The position numbers were made by a program, and so were the translations under genes. 64,000 bases of DNA, taken from positions 72,093,746 to 72,157,745 of the forward strand of contig JAVIAB010000124.1 in the NCBI GenBank assembly GCA_032433765.1, in the 5' to 3' direction. Positions 46,588 through 57,084 of the stretch are shown in pieces (position 1 is the first letter of the stretch; each line of letters begins with the position of its first letter). Below the pieces are notes generated by a model, which did not search any database, had not been told where the DNA came from, and saw only the letters and a program-made list of their open reading frames with translations. This DNA comes from Megaustenia siamemsis. Lineage: Eukaryota > Mollusca > Gastropoda > Stylommatophora > Ariophantidae.

Positions 46588-47288
46588 ATGATAAACAGTT
46601 CCCGGTTTAAAAAGATGACTGAAATAGGTGTGGATCTTTTCGAAATTGAGATGGAGAAAAAGAAAACTGTTTGGGACTTACCCCTACAAATCGGTTTCTT
46701 CGTGTATCAATATGCGAAACTTCGTATGTTAGATTTTTATTTTGAGTTCTTAGAAAAGTTTGTAGATAGGTCCGACTTTGAGTTATGTGAAACAGATACT
46801 GATAGTTTATACTTAGCCTTAAGCGCCCCTAAGTTAGAGGACATAGTTAAGTCAGGTCTGCGGGATGAGTTTAATAGTGTATATAAAGACTGGTTTCCTG
46901 ACGAGTTTTGCGATGAGCATATTAGCAAGACAGACTGTATAAACTGTAAAGGTGTTAAAGCATACACCAAAACGAACGCCCGGTCTTTTTAAATTAGAGT
47001 ATGAAGGGACAGCCCTTGTTAGCTTATGTAGTAAGACTTACCATTGCAGTGGGGATTACGATAAAAAAAATCAGTTGTAAAGGGTTAAATAAGCAACACA
47101 ACAAACTAGATAAAGATATGTTTTTAGGGGTTCTCGCTACGCAAAAGGCCAAGGGTGGGAAAAATGTAGGATTCAAAGTCTTAAATAATTCCATATTTTC
47201 CTACAGTCAAACAAGAAATGCTCTTTCCTATTTCTATATAAAAGAAATGTAGCTGATGATAACGTCTCGACTACGCCTCTAGATATTT
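46588..47288 (+). pseudogene. Family B DNA polymerase C-terminal remnant, right arm
   Basis: Better copy of the polymerase fragment. An open 134-codon frame (46,588-46,992) holds SSRFKKMTEIGVDLFEIE, IGFFVYQYAKLRMLDFYFEF and motif C ETDTDSLYL. A frameshift near 46,988 (shared with the left arm) moves into KLEYEGTALVSLCSKTYHC, another near 47,065 moves into SCKGLNKQHNKLDKDMFLG and SQTRNALSYFYIK, and a last one near 47,245 leads to RNVADDNVSTTPLDI at the stop (47,288). The order and C-terminal signature fit protein-primed PolB of Polintons/adintoviruses. Only roughly the last 235 residues are present, so it cannot replicate DNA. The coding direction is outward, as in the left arm. Confidence 0.78.
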
Positions 47289-47370
47289 AACTCTTTACAC
47301 TACCCGCTTAGACTAACCAGGAATCTCTAACTGTTTCACCCCTTATGACTCATTTATGGGTCAACGCTAA

Positions 47371-47640
47371 GTGGACACCCAACTACATAGCTATAAATAT
47401 TTTCTAACGGCTACCTGGCGCGATAGCGTCCCACCGAACCGAGATAATCCCCGATCCGATAGCACGCTGTCCGAACCACTCGAGATAATCCCCGAGGGGT
47501 CACCCGCCAACACGCGATCCGCCCCTAGGTCACCACGCGCCGCCGCACGAGGGGTCACGCCGTCGCACGACCGATTAACTCCCCTTGTCTCTCGTGTACA
47601 TTTCGCGCGAAAGGCGCGCCGCCCTATATATCTTTTTTAA
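47371..47640 (+). other. GC-rich block with 89-codon ORF, right copy
   Basis: Mirror of 40,314-40,583. The predicted peptides are the same except at the last two residues. No function is recognised. Confidence 0.5.
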
Positions 47641-47690
47641 TTTAGCGCCACAATGCGAGTCAAATTTACCTTGCTATACTACTCCCATCT

Positions 47691-48049
47691 TGGACTCCCT
47701 AAGGAAGTGCTGATATAGTAAAAAAGTAACCTTTTGCATAGTTATAAATTTGCATTTCAAACTCATTGTAATTTAGATATAAATGTTGGTATTTAAAGTC
47801 AACAAATTGTCTACTGAGTCTTCACAAAATTAATAAAGATACGCCTTCACTTCGGTAATTAATGCCAAGGCCGTGGTGCGTCATGTCGTTCAATATTCAG
47901 GTTTGTGCACGGGATTTTCCTGAAGTTAGTGTTTCTGCAATAGCCAAACTATTTTACGTGAACGACCGCACCAAATTAATGTATATATCCTAAAATGGTG
48001 TCAAATTCGAACAGGGCGAATTTAATATAGCCTAAAGAAGAAAACTTTT
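47691..48049. other. AT-rich spacer, no gene
   Basis: Unique sequence between the palindrome edge and the left repeat of transposon B. Confidence 0.4.
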
Positions 48050-50314
48050 AAACTATAGCTTGTTTCATAACTCGTGCTCCACTTTTAAAATCGATAGCTT
48101 TTTAACCGCTTGTTGTAAGTTGTTCAAAATTTGCATGTAAAGTTATAATGATTAGAACCCAACAGGGAATTAATTTCATTAAAAAAAAACATTTGCTTAT
48201 TATTGTTGCTTATTTGATTTATATAAATTTAGAACGACCCATTAATGTAGTCAAAACTTAATGTTTACAGTATTTTAAGTTAAAAATAGCGAGTAAAAAT
48301 CCATACACGGTAAAATTGACGTGTTTGCACGCTTTCGCCGTGGTTTTTTGACACAATTAGACACTTGTAAAGAACACGAGAAATTGTGTGTTCCATTTCC
48401 GTTCATTCATAGGTGAGAACGTGGAACGATAACATTTATCATGAGTCTTAAAATGAAATTCTGCAGTTTACAAAACATCGCAATAAAAATGTATGACTAT
48501 TTTTGCAAAGAGGCTAAACGAGGAAGATTATTTCATTCTTTAGAAAACCCTGAGAATAGAACAAGACACATTTTGGATTTATCTAAACGGTCATTTAATC
48601 GCTGGATTCAAGCACGTGACCGTCAATGTTCAAAATATACAAAATCACAAGGAAGAGCAAAAATGTTGGATAATTTCGACAGTGAACTTATTAGAAGTGA
48701 AATTCGCAAAATGTTGGGTATGAATGAAACTGTTACAATAAGAAAATTAAAAGTATCTCTGAAATAGAACAACAGTATTGAAATATCAAAGTCTACATTA
48801 TGGAGGAATGTGAGAGCTGCAGGCTTTACTTTCAGAAAGTATTCCAATGGACGAAACATCATCTGTGAGAAGCCACATATAGTAGTCATAAGAAGCAAGT
48901 ACTTACGTGAAGTAAAAGAGGTGCGCAAGCAAGGTTATGATATTGTGTACTTGGATGAAACATGGATCAATGCTCACCACACTAACCAAAGGGAATGGCA
49001 GTCATCAGATTGAAAGATTAAGAGATTAATACTTAGCAGCAAAGGATAGCGCTTGATAATTGCTCATGCAGGTAGTCGACAACATGGACTAATACAGAAT
49101 GCAGAGCTCATTTTTCTTTCAAAATCCATAGACAATCGGGATTATCACTCCGAGATGAATGGTCACATATTTAGATATTGGATTGAAAATTATGTTCTCC
49201 CATCACTAGATCGACCATCTTGCCTAATAATGGACAATGCAGCGTACCACAACATTGTTGCACTTGAAAATAAAGTCCCGACGTCATCCAGTACAAAAGA
49301 TGCTATTAAGATATGGCTCACAAAGGAGCACATACAATTTAATAACATGTACTTAAAACCTGAATTACTATCTCTAGTAAAGCAAAAACAAAGGACAAAG
49401 ATTTTTCAAATAGATAAGATTATCCAAGAGCACAGTCATATAAGTTTGAGACTGCCACCTTACCATGCTCATTTAAATCCAATAGAACTAATCTGGGCAA
49501 AATTAAAAGGACAAGTGGCAGATGAAAATACAACATTCAAAATATGCGATGTAAAGACTCTTGTTAATCTCGCTTTATTAAATATAGACAAAGATTATTG
49601 GGCTAAATGTGAAGACCACGTCTTAAAACAGGAAGAGGAATATTGGAAAAATGATGGTTTGTGGAATGTTCAACCCCAAACAGTTATTAATCTTTTAGAC
49701 TCGTCTGATTCAGAATGAAAGTATATAGCCCCCACAATGTTGGCCCCTATATTACCTTAAATTAGTTCAACAAACGGTCCTTATCAGGACCACACCACTA
49801 TGAAAATTGGACATACAGGTATACCTTGATATTATCGTCCGTCCTCGAACTGAGAAGACAATAATTCTCCTGGTGTTTTGTCTTATTAGGTTATTTCCCC
49901 ATTACGGCCACGCCTTTACCTAGTGAAAATTAATCATAGACCAGCAACTACGGTAATTTCTATTATTTAGGGGTTCACAATTTACAATTTTGACAAACAT
50001 CAAAGAAATTCGCCGCTTTAAGAAAACTGCAGCTGCAAGATATTTGTTAAATATTCATTTAAAGGGTCTTTTGCATTCTAATAACATTTGGAAAATGTCA
50101 ACAGTTTTTAACAAACGGTTACTGAGTAATAGCGTTTTGAAGTTGGGCACGTGATTTGAAACGAGCTATAGATCAAATTTCTCAGAGCAAAAATTATTTC
50201 TATAACGTCATCAATAATCTAAGATTCCATGCAAAATTTGAAAGCAAAATAACAAACGGTTATCACGCAAAACTAATTCAGGTGTGATTATGAATTTGTG
50301 AACGGACTATAGAT
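48050..50314 (+). mobile_element. Transposon B (Tc1/mariner group, long-spacing DDE)
   Basis: A transposase pseudogene framed by diverged inverted repeats. The left repeat is at about 48,050-48,155 (CTATAGCTTGTTTCAT, AACCGCTTGTTGTAAG), the right at about 50,072-50,172 in inverse orientation. A second direct unit at about 50,231-50,314 has the same AACAAACGGTTA and CGGACTATAGAT phrases. Two repeat units per end is the IR/DR arrangement known from many Tc1-type elements. The left side shows only one unit, perhaps cut by the neighbouring palindrome. Confidence 0.65.
48441..49718 (+). pseudogene. Transposase B, two in-frame stops
   Basis: About 425 codons. Helix-turn-helix region (DLSKRSFNRWIQARD; KSTLWRNVRAAGFTFRK), first catalytic Asp in YLDETWINAHHT (about 48,955), second in LIMDNAAYHNIV (about 49,235), Glu in HLNPIELIWAKLKGQV (about 49,490), 83 residues after the second Asp by my count. 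It ends INLLDSSDSE. Stops lie at about 48,766 and 49,012, plus a TAG (likely from CAG) near 49,047. Nothing else is broken. It is roughly 55-60 percent identical by eye to transposase A, so the two are paralogues and not mirror copies of the palindrome. Confidence 0.88.
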
Positions 50315-50479
50315 GAGATCAGACTAAGCGCATTACAATTATGTCGTTGATGTGTTGCTTAGTGGCTGTTGGAAAAGGTTGAAGCACTCGTTGGCTTGAA
50401 CCAACGCAACATTTAATTTGAATGAAATTGTAGTCCACACACAATACTAGAAATGTCTTGAAATATTTTTGTGGAACCA

Positions 50480-50600
50480 GTAGTGGGGTGTGATATACAC
50501 TCCAAGAGATGGTGACAGCTTTACAAAAAAGGAACACGACAAAATACTGACGTTTCTGCCGGCAGCCTTCAGAAGACGGGAACAACGACAATAAACGGTC
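50480..50600 (-). mobile_element. PLE-like 3' tail with hammerhead-like core
   Basis: Minus strand reads CTTCTGA, AGGCTGCC/GGCAG hairpin, GAAACGTC (50,549-50,576), then TTTTGTCGTGTTCC and TATATCACACCCCACTACTGG. The same order is seen around the mariner at 61,465-62,900, so this is an unoccupied paralogue of that site. Confidence 0.65.
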
Positions 50601-52612
50601 TATCTATCTTTGTTCGCCCGAAGTATTGTCTATATCAGCAATGTCGTTTCCTGTATAAATTTTACTGTCTTTTGTAATTCTTGCAGTGGCCCATATAGTT
50701 TTGTCTATAGTGTTGTATCTATGGTCCAATGGATTTTCCTTTGTCTACTATATTCAGTGCAGTTTTGAAGTATGTGTTCAGCAGTCTGGAGCGCCTGTCC
50801 ACATGTACAAGTAGTTGATGTGCCGATCTTGAATTTTGTATACATATGACTATGGAGTCGATTGTGTCATGTTCTGAGGCGTATAATGATAATTTGTTCA
50901 TATCTATTCATATTATGAAAGGCATCCTGATTTGGGGCTTGTGGTCCTCTGATTGATTTGATTATCTGTTTCTTATGATGGTATGTAACCGGTGTATCTA
51001 ATTGTGTGCCTGTTGAGCCTTCCTTTGCCAACTGATCTGCTTTCTCATTACCTGGTCTTCCACAGTGAGATGGGATCCACTGCAGGGCAACCCTGTGGTG
51101 CTTGCAAAGTTCAGTCAATAAGGTCTGCAGATGTGGTAATTTTCTGGATTGTAGTGCCTGGAGTACTGATCTTGCATCTGTCATAAACACTACAGGCTGT
51201 GGGCTAAGATTACTGTTCAGCAGTTTTTCTATTGCCAACTTTATTGCTTGTATTTCTGCATCATAATTATGACAATATTTCCCTGTTGCTATTTTATTCA
51301 TCCCTAGTGTTATTTGGGTACTCTATATATGCACCTGCTCCCCCATTCTTTACTGCATTCTGTGCTGATCCATCTGTGAACACACGAATCCATAGGTCTT
51401 GTGGGTATTCTTCATCCAGGAAACTGAGAGTTATTGTTTATCACTGTAGACTATTCTGTTCCTCTTTGTCAACTATTCCTTTCACTTCTGTCCGTATTTG
51501 AACTGATAATCCTGATTCCTCTGTCCATGGAGTCTGTTCTGGTATGTGCAGTAGGGGGTTAACAACTATTGGCATGTCTGGTGTTTGTCTACTAATTCGC
51601 TTGGCTCAGTGGATAAAACTGCTTCTCTTAAGTCGTCCCAATGCAAGATTTTGGAATCGGTCTTTCATTGGATGTCTCGGCATGCATGCAAATTTTTCTG
51701 CCTGTATCAGCACCTTTGTGTCTTTCCGTTCTCTCAGAGCTGGGATCCTCCACAATTTCTCCATCTCCAATATTGGTGTTGATTTCATTGCTCCTGTGAT
51801 GATCCTAAGTGCCTGGTTTTGTACTTTATCCAGTTCTTGCGATGTGGTGTTTGATGCTGAGCACTATGCGGAGGATCCATATTCTAAATGTGGGCGTATA
51901 CTCTATTGGTAAACTTTACTGAGTATTTTCCCACTCGCACACCATCTGGTTCCACACAGCTTTCTTAGAATAGTCACTTTCCTCCTTGCTGTTTGGGTTG
52001 CTTTATTTATCGGCTGTTTCCAAGATAGTTTGTTATCAAATGTAACTCCGAGATATGTAGCTTGTATGTGTCTTCTTTCGTAGGCTCATTGTTTATGTAG
52101 ATGGCGCCTGCATTTTGTTTTGGGGAGAGAGTGAAAAGTGTAGTACTGCATTTGTCTGTATTGATGCTGATACACCATCTATTTGTCCATGAATTCAGTG
52201 CATTCATAGCAATTCGGAGGCCACTGTTGCATACTCCTCTGTGCACCACATTACCAAGTCATCTGCATACATTGCCACTTTGATACCATGTGGTAGTTTA
52301 GTAACAAGGTCATTGGTGTAGACTAGAAAACGTGTTGGAGATAATACCCCTACCTGTGGGACGCCCTGAAGCAGTAAGACCTTCTTACTCTTAACTGGCT
52401 CACCTGGTATGCAGGTATGCTTTGATCAACGTGTACATCCTCCCATTTACTGAGTAATTTCTCAGTTTCTTCAAAAGCCCTTCCTTCAATACCTTATCAA
52501 ATTATCTCTTTAGGTCTATCCATGCTGCTAGTACCAGTTTCTTTTCTTGAAACGCATCCTCAATGTCCTGGGAAAGGTAAGTTGCAGTAGTATAGGTGGC
52601 AGTGAACCCTCT
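50601..52612 (-). pseudogene. R5 retrotransposon: RT palm to RNase H and zinc region
   Basis: Minus-strand non-LTR element with RT followed by RNase H. ATYLSQDIEDAFQEKKLV and AAWIDLKR (first catalytic Asp, about 52,505-52,590), QGVPQVGVLSPTRFLVYTNDL (about 52,310-52,375), MYADDLVMW with the catalytic DD (about 52,255-52,280), thumb (GAMKSTPILEMEKLWRIPALR, about 51,730-51,800), QAEKFACMPRHPM, RNase H with a GKYCHNYDAEIQAIKLAIE Glu motif (about 51,230-51,290), FMTDARSVLQAL (Asp), VALQWIPSHCGRPGNEKAD (His), YEQIIIIRLRT, and a zinc-like CTCGQA..AEHILQNC end (about 50,750-50,830). Several frameshifts and stops occur. The fingers and endonuclease are missing here, but an endonuclease of matching type lies on the same strand at 59.4-60.6 kb. 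Confidence 0.85.
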
Positions 52613-53030
52613 CAAAAGTGCACGCACATGCACCGAAAGACAATAGATTTGGCACCGATACTGCACGAAACATGCACCCAAAACAAAAAAAACAAATTTT
52701 TTTTGAATTCGCTATTTTTTCGAAATTGATTATTTTTTTTTTGGAGGGGGGGGGAATTTTTTTTTTTTTTTTGGTTCGTCAGTTTGTCGACACGGTCTAC
52801 TGTGTCTGAGAGATTAACTCAGGTAAATTCAAAAGATCGTGACGGCTTATCGTGCTGGTACGGTGATCCCCTCTCGCGGTGTGGCGTGACGGTGATCGGC
52901 GCCTCGCTCGTGGTGTGCGTTAAAGAGTATTTTAAAAGAGTATATTTGTGAAAGTAAAATTCAGAATTATTTTTTAAAATATGTATTTGTGAAAGTAAAC
53001 TCAGAATTATTAATAAAAAATTAAAAAAAA
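52613..53030. other. Low-complexity and duplicated sequence, no gene
   Basis: Contains runs of A, T and G (52,680-52,775) and the phrase ACGGTCTACTGTGTCTGAGA (52,791-52,810), repeated at 53,402. Confidence 0.5.
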
Positions 53031-53450
53031 AGTCTCCCACCAGGATTCGAACACGGGGTCTACTACGTGACAGGAGGCGACATGTAAAAAAATGCTGACA
53101 AGCAATGACGTTGAAGGCTAGGTTGTGATTGTTGAATGTCGACTTCCGGTTTTGGTGGCGTACTCACGCATCGTGGTGTGCGTGAAAGAGTATTTTAAAA
53201 GAGTGTATTTGTGAAAGTAAAAATTCAGAATTATTTAAAAAATATGTATTTGTGAAAGTAAAAAACTCAGAATTATTAAAAATAAAAAAAATTTTAAAAA
53301 AAGTCTCCCACCAGGATTCGAAAACGGGGTCTACTACGTGACAGGAGGCGACATGTAAAAAAAATGCTGACAAGCAATGACGTTGAAGGTTAGGTTGTCG
53401 AACGGTCTACTGTGTCTGAGAGATTAACTCAGGTAAATTCAAAAGATCGG
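52791..53450. repeat. Direct duplication of ~265 bp with tRNA-like segment
   Basis: Blocks containing GAAAGAGTATTTTAAAAGAG, CTCCCACCAGGATTCGAA, GACAGGAGGCGACATGTAAA and GCTGACAAGCAATGACGTTG occur at 52,920-53,125 and 53,185-53,397. The last two phrases occur a third time at 53,837-53,886. The region is bounded by two copies of ACGGTCTACTGTGTCTGAGA. Confidence 0.85.
53030..53070 (-). other. tRNA-like B box followed by T run
   Basis: Minus strand CGTGTTCGAATCCTGG resembles a Pol III B box / T arm and is followed by a T-rich run. No A box or full cloverleaf could be built, so this is probably the 3' half of a decayed tRNA-derived repeat. A second copy is at about 53,305-53,335. Confidence 0.4.
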
Positions 53451-53654
53451 CCGTCAATCAGTCCGGCTCAGGATATTTCAGTTAACCAACTCAGGTAAAA
53501 CCCCGATTGAAAAGAAAACGGACTTATGTTAAAAATAATAAAATATAATGATGAAAAATCAATATTTTTAAAAACTTAAAATGAAGGGAAATTTAAAATT
53601 ATAGGCGATCTCGTAACTGATTGGGTCGCGGATCTCGCACTACATTTTTTAGTG

Positions 53655-53795
53655 ATCATGTGCCACCCTCAACACCAGCATCAACCCTTCATGTCCTATC
53701 ATCATCATCATGTGCCACCCTCAACACCATCATCAACCCTTCATGTCCTATCATCACCAACATACCACACAAACTATCAAACCGATTATTATTCG
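53655..53795. repeat. Outlying copy of the palindrome 2 minisatellite
   Basis: Units of CATGTGCCACCCTCAACACC plus CCTTCATGTCCTATCATCA, the same as inside palindrome 2, lying about 0.6 kb outside its left edge. Confidence 0.85.
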
Positions 53796-54186
53796 ACAGC
53801 GGTCGGCATGTGAGAAGGGGGGGGGGGGGGTATTAGGTGACAGGAGGCGACATGTAAAAAAATGCTGACAAGCAATGACGTTGAAGGGGTATTGTTAGGA
53901 AAAGGATTAGGTAAATACGACTAGCTCGCGGGCGGGAACAGGTTGGTTGACACAGGTGTGTTATTGTAGTATCGCTAACAGCATGTGCCAGGATAGCGGT
54001 TCTTGGGGAAAGATTATTGGTCGTGTGTGTTATCGCTACCAACATCATCATGTGTCGTGTAGTAAGGTGTGCTAATATTAAATAGTGACGCTCGCTCTCT
54101 CTCATTCATGGTAAAGCAAAACAAAATTCTATATTTCACAACTTTATTAATACATCATATATATTACTGTCCGGTTGATGATAATT

Positions 54187-54426
54187 TTAACCGTCTGGGT
54201 TTCCTACACAACCGCCCTCCATTTTGACAAAACCTTGATCAAAGCTGGAATAGGTAATCGGTGACTTTGCTGAAACATCCTGGGCATCCATATTGGCTGC
54301 CGGAGCTGTCGTCTGATTAACAAGACTGAGGTCCCCTTGGTTAACAAAAAAGGGCGTGTAGTTGATCTGGTTAACAACAGGCGGCATGTAGTTGAGGTTG
54401 GCATAAGCGTTTTCGAGACTGCCTTA
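54187..54426 (-). CDS. Unidentified ORF end with polyadenylation signal
   Basis: Minus-strand frame of about 80 codons, starting inside palindrome 2 (LENAYANLNYMPPVVNQ) and continuing outward through TPFFVNQGDLSLVNQTTAP to ..GCVGNPDG and a stop at 54,187. An AATAAA lies about 35-40 bp past the stop. It is rich in Asn, Pro, Val and Gln, with no membrane segment. A stop precedes it in the same frame within the palindrome arm, so it is either a final exon or a broken gene. I do not recognise it. A structural protein of the parent DNA element is only a guess. Confidence 0.4.
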
Positions 54427-54464
54427 ACGCCATCTTTAGACAACGGAACTACCCCCTCTGCCTT

Positions 54465-55090
54465 CATGTCCTATCATCATCACGTGCCACCCTCAACAAT
54501 AGCATCATCCCTTCATGGCCTATCATCATCAGCATGTGCCACCCTCAACACCATCACCATCCCTTCATGTCCTATCATCATCATCACCAAGACACACAAA
54601 GTGACACATCATCAACATATGCCACCCTCAACACCATCATCATCCCTTCATGTCCTATCATCATCATCCCTTCATGTCCTATCATCATCAAGCCACACAA
54701 AGTATCAAACCGATTATTAGTGACACATCATCATGTGCCACCCTCAACACCATCATCAACCCTTCATGTCCTATCATCATCATGTGCCACCCTCAACACC
54801 ATCATCCCTTCATGTCCTATCATCATCAGCATGTGCCACCCTCAACACCATCATCAACCCTTCATGTCCTATTATCATCATCATCACCAAGACACACAAA
54901 GTGACACATCATCATCATGTGCCACCCTCAACACCATCATCATCCCTTCATGTCCTATCATCATCATCCCTTCATGTCCTATCATCATCAACCCACACAA
55001 AGTATCAAACCGATTATTAGTGACACATCATCATGTGCCACCCTCAACACCATCATCAGCCCTTCAGGTCCTATCATCAAGCCACACAAA
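54465..55090. repeat. Minisatellite, left arm of palindrome 2
   Basis: Variable units of about 45-50 bp combining CATCATCATC, GTGCCACCCTCAACACC and CCTTCATGTCCTATC, with intermittent CACACAAAGTGACACATC. The long His/Ser-rich frames over it are compositional. Confidence 0.93.
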
Positions 55091-55599
55091 GTATCAACCA
55101 GCGAAATTCTCTCTCTCTCTGTCTCTCTCACATTCATGGTAAACCAAAACAAAATAGGCTCATACTCAAAAAGTCGACCTAAAAATCCCAAAAGCTACTC
55201 ACATAGTCGTAATAGTTAGACACAGGGAGTAGAAAGTTATATTCTAGGTCCAAAAAGTTTGACCAAATCACTAACAATTTACCCACAGAACAAAATAAAT
55301 ATAGACTCATATTCAAAAAGTCGACCTCAAATCCATAAAAATCTACTCCCATACTCATACTAGTTAGACACAACGAACCGATCGTTATTTCTAAAGCCAA
55401 AAAAGTTTGGCCAATTCGCAAATATTTTACCACCATAACACACAAATTTAGGCTCATATTCAAAAAGTCGACATCAAAACCATAAAAATCTACTCACATA
55501 GTCATACTAGTTAGACACAACGAGCAGGAAGTTATATTCAAGGTCCCAAATGTTGGACCAAATCACTAAGATTTTACCACCATAACACACCCACGACCT

Positions 55600-56345
55600 C
55601 TCGAACCACGCACTTAACAAACTACAAACTTAATAAACCACAACCCCACGAACCATGGACTTAACGAACCATCAACTAACGAACCACGAACCACGACCCC
55701 ACGAACCACGGACTTAACGAACCATCAACTCACGAACCACGAACCACAACCCCACGAACCATGGACTTAACGAACCATCAACTCACGAACCACGACCCCA
55801 CGAACTCACGAACCACGGACTTAACGAATCATCAACTCACGAACCACGAACCACGACCCCACGAACCACGGACTTAACGAACCATCAACTAACGAACCAC
55901 GAACTCACGAACCACGGACTTAACGAACCATCAACTCACGAACCACGAACCACAACCCCACGAACCATGGACTTAACGAACCATCAACTCACGAACCACG
56001 ACCCCACGAACCACGAACTCACGAACCACGGACTTAACGAACCATCAACTCACGAACCACGACCCCACGAACCACGGACTTAACGAACCATCAACTAACG
56101 AACCACGAACCACAACCCCACGAACCATGGACTTGACGAACCATCAACTCACGAACCACGAACTCACGAACCACGGACTTAACGAACCATCAACTCACGA
56201 ACCACGAACCACAACCCCACGAACCATCAACTCACGAACCACGAACTCACGAACCACGGACTTAACGAACCATCAACTCACGAACCACGAACCATGGACT
56301 TAACGAACCATCAACTCACGAGCCACGAACCACGACCCCACGAAT
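55600..56345. repeat. ACGAACCACG array, left arm
   Basis: Array built from 10-13 bp modules (ACGAACCACG, ACCCCACGAACC, ACTTAACGAACCATCAACTC) in a varying higher-order pattern of about 50-65 bp. Confidence 0.95.
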
Positions 56346-56357
56346 CATGTACTTAAC

Positions 56358-56690
56358 AAAGGCAGCGTCGAGGAGAGATATAATTTGCGGTCTCTTGCTC
56401 TTCTGTTCGCCTCTGCTGCTGGTATGTTTCCTAGCGCTTCTAATTGTACATCGACCCATCCTTTTTCGTGGTCGACAGTTGGGTCTGGTGTTCTCACAAC
56501 ATTTTGCTGAAGGCTCGTTGTGTTTTTGATCTGTCTGCCCTGTCACCTAGCCAAACTATTTTATCTGTTGTTTCCTTATATATTCTATGATGGGGGCTAT
56601 TCCTAGCTTTCTTCTCAGTTCTTCATTTCTGAGCTTATCTCTCAGACTGTTTCCTGTCATACGTCTAACACATTTCATCTCTGAGATCAC
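56358..56690 (-). mobile_element. R4 fragment captured in left arm
   Basis: R4 3' end reading on the minus strand into HNEPSAKCCENTRPNCRPRK and related frames. It is present as an inverted copy in the other arm, so it joined the unit before the arms were formed or was copied between them. Confidence 0.8.
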
Positions 56691-56842
56691 AAAAATTTAG
56701 GCACATACTCAAAAAGTCGACCTCAAAACCATAAAAAGCTACTCCCACATTCATCTAAAAGTTACACCAAAACCGCACCAGATTTGCAACGTGCAAAAAC
56801 ATGCACAAGTTTGACACGCGAACCAGTTTGGCACAATGCACC

Positions 56843-56934
56843 AATAGACATCCCCATACCAAAAATTTACTTTGATAATCACTTTTATGATTGATACGCC
56901 CCTTACGAAGGCTGATTGTTACGCCCCTTACGAA
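56843..56934. repeat. Palindrome 2 spacer
   Basis: About 92 bp of non-palindromic centre. It contains GACATCCCCATACCAAAAATTTAC, the reverse complement of a phrase of the 135-bp units in palindrome 1, and two copies of ACGCCCCTTACGAAGG. Confidence 0.85.
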
Positions 56935-57084
56935 GGTGCATTGTGCCAAACTGGTTCGCGTGTCAAACTTGTGCATGTTTTTGCACGTTGCAAATCTGGT
57001 GCGGTTTTGGTGTAACTTTTAGATGAATGTGGGAGTAGCTTTTTATGGTTTTGAGGTCGACTTTTTGAGTATGTGCCTAAATTT

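Larger units (their letters stand above)
44715..47690. repeat. Palindrome 1, right arm
   Basis: Inverted copy of 40,255-43,022. It differs by a longer 22-bp array (about 750 bp against 540 bp), single substitutions in the PolB remnant (for example DFELC against DFQLC, DEFC against AEFC), and a truncated, diverged start of transposase (TGCTATACTACT) at its outer edge. Confidence 0.92.
54384..56842. repeat. Palindrome 2, left arm
   Basis: Inverted partner of 56,935-59,459. From outside inwards: a segment of about 80 bp with CTCGAAAACGC-type sequence, a minisatellite of GTGCCACCCTCAACACC units (to about 55,090), 147-bp-type repeats (55,150-55,590), an array of ACGAACCACG units (55,600-56,345), an R4 retroelement fragment (56,358-56,690), and a block of about 140 bp before the centre. 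Confidence 0.92.

Noticed and set aside
40255..47690. Palindrome 1 as a pure sequencing or assembly artefact
   Set aside because: Arms differ in substitutions, an indel in PolB and array length, and the spacer is 1.7 kb of unrelated sequence; an artefact of one molecule would give identical arms. Not fully excluded without spanning reads.
54534..55142. His/Ser/Pro-rich 202-codon ORF and its mirror at 58,701-59,309
   Set aside because: Follows the minisatellite unit in every frame; no start context or conserved domain beyond the repeat.
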